Source: Oscillospiraceae bacterium
GTDB lineage: Bacteria > Bacillota > Clostridia > Oscillospirales > Ruminococcaceae
Reading direction: 5' to 3'
Assembly: GCA_017848055.1 (NCBI GenBank)
Contig: JAGALZ010000029.1
Location: 1-42,798, forward strand
Length of the DNA stretch: 42,798 nucleotides
How positions within the stretch are numbered: position 1 is the stretch's first letter; the number at the start of each line of letters is the position of its first letter. Below are positions 8,184 to 15,477 of this stretch, piece after piece. Both the position numbers and the translations under genes were made by a program. The notes under the pieces are model-generated. The model saw only the letters and a program-made list of their open reading frames with translations. It ran no database searches and was not told where the DNA came from.

Positions 8184-8216
8184 AATCCGCACAGCTGTAA
8201 ATTAGCTTTGCGGATT
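8184..8216 (+). terminator. Terminator after the sugar isomerase gene
   Basis: AATCCGCA (8184-8191) pairs with TGCGGATT (8209-8216), with an inner AGCT/AGCT stem, followed by a TTTTCTTTTC tract. Confidence 0.8.
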
Positions 8217-8228
8217 TTCTTTTCAGTT

Positions 8229-8305
8229 TTTCGAAATGTGTCAAAATGACATAATTTCCCCTCTGAAACTTATGCGTTTGTCGAAAGCTGTCGAATAATG
8301 TCGGA
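8229..8305 (+). promoter_or_regulatory. Array of Spo0A-box-like sites on one face of the helix
   Basis: The Spo0A box is TGTCGAA. Exact copies start at 8279 and 8289; one-mismatch copies start at 8229 (TTTCGAA), 8239 (TGTCAAA) and 8299 (TGTCGGA). All five starts differ by multiples of 10 bases. The last site ends 9 bases before a possible -35 at 8315. Tandem 0A boxes just upstream of or overlapping the -35 are the arrangement known for Spo0A-controlled promoters such as spoIIG. The sites are seen in the sequence; binding is inferred. Confidence 0.6.
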
Positions 8306-8314
8306 TTAAAATTA

Positions 8315-8343
8315 TAGACTCAGAAGCCGTTGTGTGATATGAT
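8315..8343 (+). promoter_or_regulatory. Probable promoter of the DUF6514-like gene
   Basis: TAGACT (8315-8320), 17-base spacer, TATGAT (8338-8343). The -35 is a weak match, as expected if an activator bound at the upstream TGTCGAA sites is needed. Confidence 0.5.
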
Positions 8344-8414
8344 AATCCGCAGGGGATAAACAAGATGCATTATACCTGAGTGTAAAAACTCGGAGAGTGA
8401 CAGGGGATAGATTA

Positions 8415-8717
8415 ATGCAGCTTAATATTGAAGAAATTACTAACGAGAAAGGAGAGGTAGTAGAATCTGAATCTCTGGCAGACGGAAAGCTTGTCTATAA
8501 AATGACAGTAAGGGATACGGGTGATAAAGAGTATCCGCACAGCTTTTCGATTTCGGTGATAAGCAGGCTTTGCCCGGAAACATTATATGAAACTGTCAGG
8601 GATATAACAGTGAACGAGCAGTACGCAAAAGAGCTGTTTGAGCGTATCGTGCTGGGCAGCGTGACACCCGTTACGCTGTATGAAGTGATTGAGGATTTTC
8701 TGGCGGAAAAATACTGA
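8415..8717 (+). CDS. Small DUF6514-like protein, possibly under Spo0A control
   Basis: 100 residues from the ATG at 8415 (AGGGG about 9 bases upstream); a GTG at 8397 would add six residues but has no spaced ribosome site. No signal peptide or membrane helix. The body, with YKMTVRDTG, SFSISVISRLCPETLYETV and VLGSVTPVTLYEVIEDFL, resembles the small DUF6514 proteins of Oscillospiraceae as I remember them; the function is unknown. The five-residue-like phrase VTPVTLYEVIED near the C-terminus suggests a helical interaction segment. Its leader holds the Spo0A-box-like array, so it may be a transition-state or early-sporulation gene. Confidence 0.7.
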   Translation: MQLNIEEITNEKGEVVESESLADGKLVYKMTVRDTGDKEYPHSFSISVISRLCPETLYETVRDITVNEQYAKELFERIVLGSVTPVTLYEVIEDFLAEKY

Positions 8718-8747
8718 AGCTTTAAAGAAAATTATTGAAAAGGGTAC

Positions 8748-8776
8748 TTGCAATTAACCACAATATATGCTACAAT
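8748..8776 (+). promoter_or_regulatory. Sigma-A promoter of nrdR
   Basis: TTGCAA (8748-8753), 17 bases, TACAAT (8771-8776). The spacer contains CCACAATATAT, which matches the first half of an NrdR box, but the second half does not. Confidence 0.75.
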
Positions 8777-8804
8777 AGGTGGAAGAGAGATACAACACCT
8801 ATTG
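8773..8804 (+). repeat. 9-bp inverted repeat at the nrdR transcription start
   Basis: CAATAGGTG (8773-8781) and CACCTATTG (8796-8804) are perfect complements 14 bases apart. The first arm overlaps the -10, so the pair could be an operator or a hairpin at the 5' end of the RNA. Confidence 0.5.
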
Positions 8805-8838
8805 AAAATTGTGTAAAAAGCAAGGAGTGTAAAAAGCA

Positions 8839-9291
8839 ATGAAATGCCCTTTCTGCAACTATCTGGACACAAAAGTTATCGACTCAAGACCAAGCGACGA
8901 AAAAAAGCGTCGCCGTAGAGAATGCCCTATCTGCGGGAAGAGATTTACGACCTATGAGGTAATTGAAAAGCCGATACTTATGGTCTATAAAAAGGACGGA
9001 AGCTTTGAGCCGTTTGATAAGGAAAAGCTTATCAAGGGAGTTCAGAGTGCTATCAAGAAGCGTCCCGTAAGCCTTGACGAGATGAACAAGCTCGTTGACG
9101 ATATCGAGAACACATACGCAAATGCAATGCAGACCGAAACCACAACATCCGAAATCGGAGATAAGGTTCTGGCAGGACTCAAAAAGCTTGACCATGTAGC
9201 GTATGTAAGATTTGCGTCGGTTTATAAGGACTTCAGCGACGTTGAAAGCTTTATAAATATTATTTCAGAGCTTGGCAGTGACAAGAAGTAA
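8839..9291 (+). CDS. nrdR: Transcriptional repressor NrdR
   Basis: 150 residues, standard length. The zinc ribbon uses Cys3, Cys6, Cys29 and Cys32 (MKCPFC ... CPICGKRFTTYE), and the Arg-rich stretch KKRRRRE lies between the pairs. Residues 46-136 form the ATP-cone that senses ATP/dATP. NrdR represses ribonucleotide reductase genes when dATP is high. No nrd genes are in the window, so its targets are elsewhere. AAGGAG lies about 10 bases before the ATG. It is transcribed alone, from its own promoter to a terminator. Confidence 0.96.
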   Translation: MKCPFCNYLDTKVIDSRPSDEKKRRRRECPICGKRFTTYEVIEKPILMVYKKDGSFEPFDKEKLIKGVQSAIKKRPVSLDEMNKLVDDIENTYANAMQTETTTSEIGDKVLAGLKKLDHVAYVRFASVYKDFSDVESFINIISELGSDKK

Positions 9292-9310
9292 ATAAGTATT
9301 TCATTATGGG

Positions 9311-9336
9311 AAGGCGTGCATTTTATGGCACGCCTT
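9311..9336 (+). terminator. Terminator of nrdR
   Basis: AAGGCGTGC (9311-9319) and GCACGCCTT (9328-9336) pair perfectly, followed by T residues to 9340. Confidence 0.92.
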
Positions 9337-9378
9337 TTTTCTGCGTAAAATAAAGCATTTACGGAATATGAAATATGC

Positions 9379-9407
9379 TTGACTTTTTAAGAGAAAAAAA
9401 TTATAAT
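9379..9407 (+). promoter_or_regulatory. Sigma-A promoter of secDF
   Basis: TTGACT (9379-9384), 17 bases, TATAAT (9402-9407). Confidence 0.88.
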
Positions 9408-9458
9408 AGTAAAGTAAGTGCACTTTTGTGCAAAATAGATTTTTAGGAGGATTTTCAG

Positions 9459-11777
9459 GTGCGTAAAGTTAAAAAGCCTGTGTTTTTTATCGTCTTTGCG
9501 TTGATTGCCGTTTTCTCGTATCTTACAATATTCGGCCTTCATAACACATACGGCGATATAACAACATCTTACATAAAAGGAGTCGAGGAAATCCGCTGGG
9601 GTATCGATATCCAGGGCGGCGTAAATGCTACCTTCGAGCCTGCGGACGGAGTTGATGCTACAGACGAGGAGCTCCAGGCCGCAAAGACTGTTATCGAGCA
9701 GCGACTTGTAAGCCTTAATATTACCGACAGCGAGGTTTATGTAGATACCTCGAAGGACAGGGTAATGGTAAGCTTCCCTTGGGCATCGGAAGAAACCGAC
9801 TTCAACGCAGAAGCCGCTGTAAACGAGCTCGGCGATATGGCTGAGCTGAAATTCGTAAAGGGTACAGAGGCAGACGGCGAGCTTATTATGACAGGTACAG
9901 CCGTTAAATCTGCAGCCGCTATGCAGAATACCGAAACAGGTCAGTGGATAGTTTCTCTCGAGCTTGACGAAGAGGGAACAAAGGCATTTGCCGCTGCAAC
10001 AAAGGAGCTTAAGGCTTCGGGCGGATATATCTCAGCATGGATGGACGAAACCAACGTTTCAACAGCTTCCGTTAAGGATGAGATTAAAGATGGCAACGCT
10101 ATGATTACAGGCGACTTCACTTTCGAAAGAGCTAAGGAGCTGGCAGATAAAATCAATGCGGGCGCACTTCCTATAAAGATGGTTGCAACCAGCACAAACA
10201 CAATTTCACCTACTCTCGGTGAGGGCGCAAGAAATGCAATGGTTATCGCAGGTATTATCGCTCTTGCGGCAATCGTTCTCTATATGATATTCTTCTACAG
10301 ACTGCCGGGCTTTGTTGCTGGCATCGCTCTTTGCGGTCAGGTTGCAGGCTCGCTCGCAGCAATCTCAGGCTTCTTCGGAAACTTCGACAGCTTTACACTC
10401 ACAATCCCCGGTATCGCAGGTATCATACTTGCAGTAGGTATGGGTGTTGACGCTAACGTAATTACAGCCGAAAGAATTAAGGAAGAGCTCAGAAACGGCA
10501 AGACACTCAACGGCGCTATCGAGCTTGGTTACAAGAGAGCCTGGTCTGCTGTATTCGACAGTAACATCACAGTAGTATTCGTTGCAGTAATCCTTATGGG
10601 TGCTTTTGGCCCTACCGACAGCATCTTCGGCACACTCTTAAAGCCGCTGTTCATGGCATTCGGTGCTTCAACAGCAGGTACTATCTACTCACTCGGCTAT
10701 ACACTTCTCGTGGGTATTCTCTTAAACTTCATCTTCGGTATCTTCTTCTCAAGACTTATGCTCGCTTCACTTTCAAAGTTCAAGTGCCTGAGAAAGCTCT
10801 GGCTCTATAACGGAACCGAGTCAAAGAAGGAAAAGAAGACTCTGAATGTTGTTTCACACAAGGCAAAGTTCTATGTTGCTTCCTGCACACTTGCAGTGCT
10901 GTTTGTAGTTCTCACAATCGTAAGAGGACTCAATGTTGCCGTTGAATTCGAGGGCGGTACAATCATCGAGTACAACTACACAGGAACTATCGATACAAAT
11001 GCTGTTGCCGATACAGTAAAGAATACAATCGGCGAAACTGTAACCGTAACAACAGGCGAAAGCATGGCTGACGGCTCTCAGACAGTAAAGCTTACCTTCG
11101 CCTCAAAGGAAGGTATCTCCTCTGAAAAGCAGCTCAAGGTAAAGGAAGCACTCGTTAAGGACTTTAAGGATAACGGACTTGAGCTTTTAAGCTCCACAGA
11201 CGTTGCCGCATCAAACGGTAAGCTGTTCTTTGCAAAGTGTCTCGTTGCAGTAGTCTTTGCAGCAATAATCATGGTAGTCTACATCGGCTTCAGATTTAAG
11301 AAAATCGGCGGTATCTCCGCAGGTTTAATGTCGGTAGTTGCCCTTATCCACGATATGATTATGGTGTACGGCGCATTCGTAATCTTCGGTTTCAGCATCG
11401 ATTCCAACTTTATGGCAGTATTGCTGACAATCCTCGGCTACTCCATCAATGCAACAATCATTATCTACGACAGAATCCGTGAGAACAGAAGACTCCTCGG
11501 AAACAAGGCATCGGTTGATGAGCTTGTAAACAAGAGCGTTACCGAAACACTCGGTCGTTCAATCCATACAACTGTTACAACAGTAATGGCAATGGCGGTT
11601 GTATGCTCTGTCTGCTATATCTTCGGTATCACTTCTATTATGAGCTTTGCTCTTCCGATTATCGTAGGTATGCTCGCAGGTGTTTACTCATCAAACTGCA
11701 TTGCTCCTACACTCTGGGTTATCTGGCAGAAGCATAAGGCAAATAAGAATGCCAAGGTTTCAAAAAATCACAAATAA
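9459..11777 (+). CDS. secDF: Protein translocase SecDF, fused form
   Basis: 772 residues joining SecD and SecF in one chain, with twelve predicted membrane helices. The SecD half shows WGIDIQGGV after the first helix, the large periplasmic-type loop and the helix-rich GMGVDANVITAERIKEE motif. The SecF half starts about residue 470 with RGLNVAVEFEGGTIIEYNY and has GYSINATIIIYDRIRENRR. SecDF uses the proton motive force to pull secreted proteins out of the SecYEG channel. The GTG start follows AGGAGG by about 8 bases; no upstream ATG is possible. The tail KHKANKNAKVSKNHK is basic and cytosolic. Single-gene unit. Confidence 0.95.
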   Translation: MRKVKKPVFFIVFALIAVFSYLTIFGLHNTYGDITTSYIKGVEEIRWGIDIQGGVNATFEPADGVDATDEELQAAKTVIEQRLVSLNITDSEVYVDTSKDRVMVSFPWASEETDFNAEAAVNELGDMAELKFVKGTEADGELIMTGTAVKSAAAMQNTETGQWIVSLELDEEGTKAFAAATKELKASGGYISAWMDETNVSTASVKDEIKDGNAMITGDFTFERAKELADKINAGALPIKMVATSTNTISPTLGEGARNAMVIAGIIALAAIVLYMIFFYRLPGFVAGIALCGQVAGSLAAISGFFGNFDSFTLTIPGIAGIILAVGMGVDANVITAERIKEELRNGKTLNGAIELGYKRAWSAVFDSNITVVFVAVILMGAFGPTDSIFGTLLKPLFMAFGASTAGTIYSLGYTLLVGILLNFIFGIFFSRLMLASLSKFKCLRKLWLYNGTESKKEKKTLNVVSHKAKFYVASCTLAVLFVVLTIVRGLNVAVEFEGGTIIEYNYTGTIDTNAVADTVKNTIGETVTVTTGESMADGSQTVKLTFASKEGISSEKQLKVKEALVKDFKDNGLELLSSTDVAASNGKLFFAKCLVAVVFAAIIMVVYIGFRFKKIGGISAGLMSVVALIHDMIMVYGAFVIFGFSIDSNFMAVLLTILGYSINATIIIYDRIRENRRLLGNKASVDELVNKSVTETLGRSIHTTVTTVMAMAVVCSVCYIFGITSIMSFALPIIVGMLAGVYSSNCIAPTLWVIWQKHKANKNAKVSKNHK

Positions 11778-11792
11778 GATAATAATTTAAGC

Positions 11793-11822
11793 AAAACGAG
11801 TCTTGTTTACAAGGCTCGTTTT
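11793..11822 (+). terminator. Terminator of secDF
   Basis: AAAACGAG (11793-11800) pairs with CTCGTTTT (11815-11822), with an inner CTTG/CAAG stem; the 3' arm runs into TTTTCTTG. Confidence 0.85.
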
Positions 11823-11931
11823 CTTGCATTAAGGTCAATAGATTAACAAATAAGTTTCATAAAATCACGGATTTTAGGATATTTGACCGAAAAGACGGGC
11901 GGGGTTTTGTTTACGATTACAAAAAAACGAA

Positions 11932-11967
11932 AACGTTGTTGACAAGAGATTAAAATTATGATATTCT
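11932..11967 (+). promoter_or_regulatory. Promoter of the solute-binding protein gene, with a palindromic AACGTT at the -35
   Basis: TTGACA (11939-11944), 17 bases, TATTCT (11962-11967). Directly before the -35 lies AAAACGTTGTT with the palindromic core AACGTT (11932-11937), similar to LacI/GalR-type operators. The operator reading is a guess; the promoter is good. Confidence 0.65.
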
Positions 11968-12013
11968 GAAATTGTAATAAACTCTGAGTTTTATATGAAT
12001 GGAGGAATTTGTA

Positions 12014-13432
12014 ATGATAAAAGCTAAAAAATTACTCGCAATAGCACTTTCATGTATAACATGCCTGAGCGTAGCTGCCTGCGGTAAGGACGACGAAAGC
12101 TCTTCTCACGTTGACCAGATTGAGGTTCCTGACGCTGAGTCCATCGGCGCAATCCCTGAGGGTGAGGACGGAGAGCTCGAATGGCTTTCATACTTTGACT
12201 TAAATCCGGTAGGAAAGGCAGAATCAAGCGCTGAGCTTACACTTTTCAAGCAGAAGGGCGGTTCTATCAAGTATACAAGAACAAGCTCTATGAATAAGTT
12301 TGAAAAGCTTGCAGCCAGAGTTATCGCTGACGACCCACCTGATATTTTCTGGTATGAGCAGGGTATGACATTCCCGGCTAACTGTATGCAGAATATGTTC
12401 CAGCCGGTTGACTCTATCGTTGATTTCGATTCAGGTCTCTGGGCAAACGTTAAGGAATCTGCTGACCAGTTTGTTCTCAACGGTGAGCACTATGTAGCTC
12501 CTATCTCCTTCAATATGACATCTGTTATCACTTACGATGTCGACAGAATCGAAGAGCTCGGTGTCGATGACCCGTATGAGCTTTACCTCGACGGTGAGTG
12601 GGACTGGGACGCAATGAAGGAAATCATGGACGCATGGGTATCATCCGGCAACGAAGGTGACGAAACACCAAGAACAGGCGTAAACGGCTGGTTCCATACA
12701 TTCATTTTCCGTACAACAGGCGAAACTATTATAAAGTATGACGAGGAGTCAGGTGAGTACATCAACAACCTCTATAATCCTGAGCTTGAAAGAGCAGCTG
12801 CATGGCTCTATGATATTTCCAAGGAAGGCCTTGTAAGCACTCAGTGGTACGGCGACTGCGGAGAAGCATTCCAGGCAAACGTTCTGTTCTATTCAATGGG
12901 TCCTTGGGCTTCAACAGGTGCAGAGCATACTCCTGACGAAACAGAGAACTGGAGAAACGTTCTTGTTCCTCGTGACCCTAACGCTGACAAGTACTACTAC
13001 GGTCTTGACACCAACGCATATATGTGGGTAAAGGGTTCAAAGAAGAATGCAGCAGTTAAGTGCTGGCTCGAGTGTGCAAAACTTACAAACACAGACCAGT
13101 CTTATGTTGAGCTTGCAAAGCAGAAGTTCTTTGTAAACAATCCTCACTGGACAGACGAGATGTATGAGCTTGCTTACAATCCACAGGCTAACGACGTTAT
13201 CACTATCCTCAATGACCCCGGATACGGTATATCTACCATCCTTTCCGATAACGACGCTGCAACAAACGATACACTCGAGGCAGTTATCCCTTACCTCTAC
13301 TCATCTGTAAGTAAGACAGACGAAAACGGCACTCAGATGACCTGGGCACAGCTCCGTGACAGCTACAACAATACTGTAAACACAGAGCTTAAGACCTTCA
13401 ACGATAAGCTCAAGGCATTCACAGGCAAGTAA
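12014..13432 (+). CDS. Extracellular sugar-binding lipoprotein of an ABC transporter (family 1)
   Basis: 472 residues from the ATG at 12014, chosen because GGAGG precedes it by 8 bases and a lipoprotein signal follows at once (LSVAACG, lipidated Cys23). The mature part has the layout of family-1 solute-binding proteins that feed carbohydrate importers: ADDPPDIFWYEQG near residue 107, DGEWDWDAMKEIMDAW, and SMGPWAS. An acidic Ser-rich linker follows the Cys. No permease or ATPase gene lies beside it, so it must work with components encoded elsewhere, or be a stand-alone receptor. Ligand unknown. Confidence 0.88.
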   Translation: MIKAKKLLAIALSCITCLSVAACGKDDESSSHVDQIEVPDAESIGAIPEGEDGELEWLSYFDLNPVGKAESSAELTLFKQKGGSIKYTRTSSMNKFEKLAARVIADDPPDIFWYEQGMTFPANCMQNMFQPVDSIVDFDSGLWANVKESADQFVLNGEHYVAPISFNMTSVITYDVDRIEELGVDDPYELYLDGEWDWDAMKEIMDAWVSSGNEGDETPRTGVNGWFHTFIFRTTGETIIKYDEESGEYINNLYNPELERAAAWLYDISKEGLVSTQWYGDCGEAFQANVLFYSMGPWASTGAEHTPDETENWRNVLVPRDPNADKYYYGLDTNAYMWVKGSKKNAAVKCWLECAKLTNTDQSYVELAKQKFFVNNPHWTDEMYELAYNPQANDVITILNDPGYGISTILSDNDAATNDTLEAVIPYLYSSVSKTDENGTQMTWAQLRDSYNNTVNTELKTFNDKLKAFTGK

Positions 13433-13443
13433 TATGTGTATTG

Positions 13444-13470
13444 ACGCTTCGCTCTATATGGGCGGAGCGT
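13444..13470 (+). terminator. Terminator of the solute-binding protein gene
   Basis: ACGCTTCGC (13444-13452) pairs with GCGGAGCGT (13462-13470) with one G-U pair, followed by TTTGTTTTG. Confidence 0.82.
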
Positions 13471-13480
13471 TTTGTTTTGC

Positions 13481-13509
13481 TTGCAATTTGTATTAAAGTA
13501 TGATATAAT
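13481..13509 (+). promoter_or_regulatory. Sigma-A promoter of the Lys/Glu/Pro-tailed membrane protein gene
   Basis: TTGCAA (13481-13486), 17 bases, TATAAT (13504-13509). It may also drive trpS, which starts only 31 bases after the next gene. Confidence 0.85.
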
Positions 13510-13571
13510 TAACCGAATAGCTTTAATTTGCGGTAGATAGAAAAAACGCATTGTAAAGGGAGGTTTTTAGG

Positions 13572-14405
13572 ATGAAACCAAGGTTTACGCTTTTTCAGAA
13601 AATACTTACGACACTGTTTGTTATGCTGGAAGGCGCAGTTATCGCAGGAGATGTAATGGAGCTTTTCTGGCTCCACAGACATAACAACGACTATTACTAC
13701 TGGGTAAACTTAGTGCTTTGCCTGTTTTTACTGCTCGTGTTCCTGGCACTTATAATAAATCCGAAGGCGGGCGTGAATGCAGAGGAAGCGGACAGCCCTG
13801 AAACACTTCTTCCGCAGCTGTCAGCATCGAGAACGTATATGTGCTTTATCGCTGTCGATATCGCAGCGATCTTTGCGTTTGTAATGTTCTTCTCAAAATT
13901 TTTCGAAAACCCTGCACTTATAGTTATCTTGGGCGGAATTTTGCTTTTTATAATCGGTGCAATAAAGTACCTCTATGATTGCAAGAAAATCGGCTTTGAG
14001 GAAATCGAGTACGAGGACGACGATGAGGAGGAAAAGCCTGAAAAGCCTGCCGCTGAAGCTGTAAAGGAAAAGCCGAAGCAGACAGAAGAAAAGAAAACCG
14101 CCGCACCGCAGACCCAAGAGGCAAAGCCTGAGGAAAAGCCTTCAAAACAGAAGGAAGAACCGAAGGAACAGCCGAAGGAAGAAGCAAAACAAGAGCCGAA
14201 GGAAGAACCGAAGTCCGAACCTTCCGAACCTAAGGAAGAGTCGAAGGAAGAGCCAAAGGCCGAAGAAAAGGCTGAAGAAAAGCCGGCTGACGCTCCGAAA
14301 ACGGCTCCGCAGCAGAATAAGCCTGCACCGAAAAATACAAATGTGCAGAAAAAGTCCTACCCTGCAAAGAAAAAGGGCGGCAAAAAGAAGAAAAATAAAA
14401 AGTAA
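13572..14405 (+). CDS. Four-helix membrane protein with a long Lys/Glu/Pro-rich tail
   Basis: 277 residues, family not recognised. Residues 1-140 contain four membrane helices in two pairs (LTTLFVMLEGAVIAG, VNLVLCLFLLLVFLALII, YMCFIAVDIAAIFAFVMFF, LIVILGGILLFIIGAIKYLY). From about 150 to the end the protein is unstructured and highly charged: repeats such as EEPKEQPKEEAKQEPKEE, then the basic end KKKGGKKKKNKK. The acidic block EYEDDDEEE marks the join. The tail is probably cytosolic and could bind nucleic acid, ribosomes or membrane lipids; this is guesswork. AGGGAGG precedes the ATG. Confidence 0.75.
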   Translation: MKPRFTLFQKILTTLFVMLEGAVIAGDVMELFWLHRHNNDYYYWVNLVLCLFLLLVFLALIINPKAGVNAEEADSPETLLPQLSASRTYMCFIAVDIAAIFAFVMFFSKFFENPALIVILGGILLFIIGAIKYLYDCKKIGFEEIEYEDDDEEEKPEKPAAEAVKEKPKQTEEKKTAAPQTQEAKPEEKPSKQKEEPKEQPKEEAKQEPKEEPKSEPSEPKEESKEEPKAEEKAEEKPADAPKTAPQQNKPAPKNTNVQKKSYPAKKKGGKKKKNKK

Positions 14406-14436
14406 GCGAAAATTCGCTAATATATAATGAAAGGTT

Positions 14437-15447
14437 ATGTCACAAATGGAAAATGAAAAGAAGCTTATATTCAGCGGAATTCAGCCGACAGGCACATTCA
14501 CGCTGGGAAACTATATAGGAGCTGTCAGAAACTGGGCACCGCTGCAGGAAGAGTATAACTGTATCTACTCAATCGTTGACCTGCACGCTATCACTGTAAC
14601 CCAGGACCCTGCAACCTTAAGAAAGCACTCTATGGAAGCATACGCACTTTTACTTGCATGCGGAATTGACCCTAAGAGGTCTATCGCATTCTTCCAGTCG
14701 CACAACCCAAGCCACGCAGAGCTGAGCTGGGTTTTAAGCTGTGCAACACAGTTCGGTGAGCTTTCAAGAATGACTCAGTTCAAGGACAAGTCCGCAAAGC
14801 ATGCCGACAATATAAACGCAGGTCTGTTTACATACCCTGTGCTTATGGCGGCAGATATTTTAGCGTATAACGCAGATTTAGTGCCAATCGGTGCAGACCA
14901 GAAACAGCACTTAGAGCTTGCAAGAAATATCGCACAGCGATTCAACCAGCGTTACGGCGACTTCTTCACCGTGCCTGACGGATACATTCCAAAGCTCGGC
15001 GCGAGAGTCATGAGCCTTCAGAATCCTACAAAGAAGATGTCCAAGTCTGATGAAAATCCGAATGCCTGCATTCTCATTCTCGATGACAAGGATACAATCG
15101 TAAGAAAGTTCAAGAGAGCCGTTACCGACAGTGAAGCTTGTGTAAGATACGCTGAGGGCAAGGACGGCATCAATAACCTTATTACTATCTATTCCAGCAT
15201 GACCGGAAAGACTGTCGAGGAAATCGAAAGAGAATTTGACGGCAAGGGCTACGGCGACTTCAAGCTCGCAGTAGGCGAGGCTGTTGCTGACGCTTTAGAG
15301 CCAATAAGAACAGAGTATGCAAAGCTTATGGGCGACAAGGCATACCTCAAGGAATGCTATACAGAGGGTGCCGAAAGAGCAAGAAGAATTACCCAGAGAA
15401 CACTCTCAAAGGTCTACAGAAAGGTTGGCTTTGTAGACGCAAGATAG
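14437..15447 (+). CDS. trpS: Tryptophanyl-tRNA synthetase
   Basis: 336 residues, typical for the bacterial enzyme. It charges tRNA-Trp. Class I signature motifs are both present: the HIGH-equivalent TGTFTLGNYIG (18-28) and KMSKS (200-204) in PTKKMSKSDENPNA. ADQKQHLELARN lines the tryptophan site. An AAAGG lies 4 bases before the first ATG; a second ATG three codons later is possible. There is no room for a T-box leader in the 31-base gap, so tRNA-dependent control of this copy is unlikely; it is probably co-transcribed with the gene before it. Confidence 0.97.
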   Translation: MSQMENEKKLIFSGIQPTGTFTLGNYIGAVRNWAPLQEEYNCIYSIVDLHAITVTQDPATLRKHSMEAYALLLACGIDPKRSIAFFQSHNPSHAELSWVLSCATQFGELSRMTQFKDKSAKHADNINAGLFTYPVLMAADILAYNADLVPIGADQKQHLELARNIAQRFNQRYGDFFTVPDGYIPKLGARVMSLQNPTKKMSKSDENPNACILILDDKDTIVRKFKRAVTDSEACVRYAEGKDGINNLITIYSSMTGKTVEEIEREFDGKGYGDFKLAVGEAVADALEPIRTEYAKLMGDKAYLKECYTEGAERARRITQRTLSKVYRKVGFVDAR

Positions 15448-15477
15448 CTTTTGTGTAATTTTCGATAGGAGAAAAAA

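Noticed and set aside
14407..14436. T-box leader before trpS
   Set aside because: The gap is only 31 bases, too short for the tRNA-binding structure.
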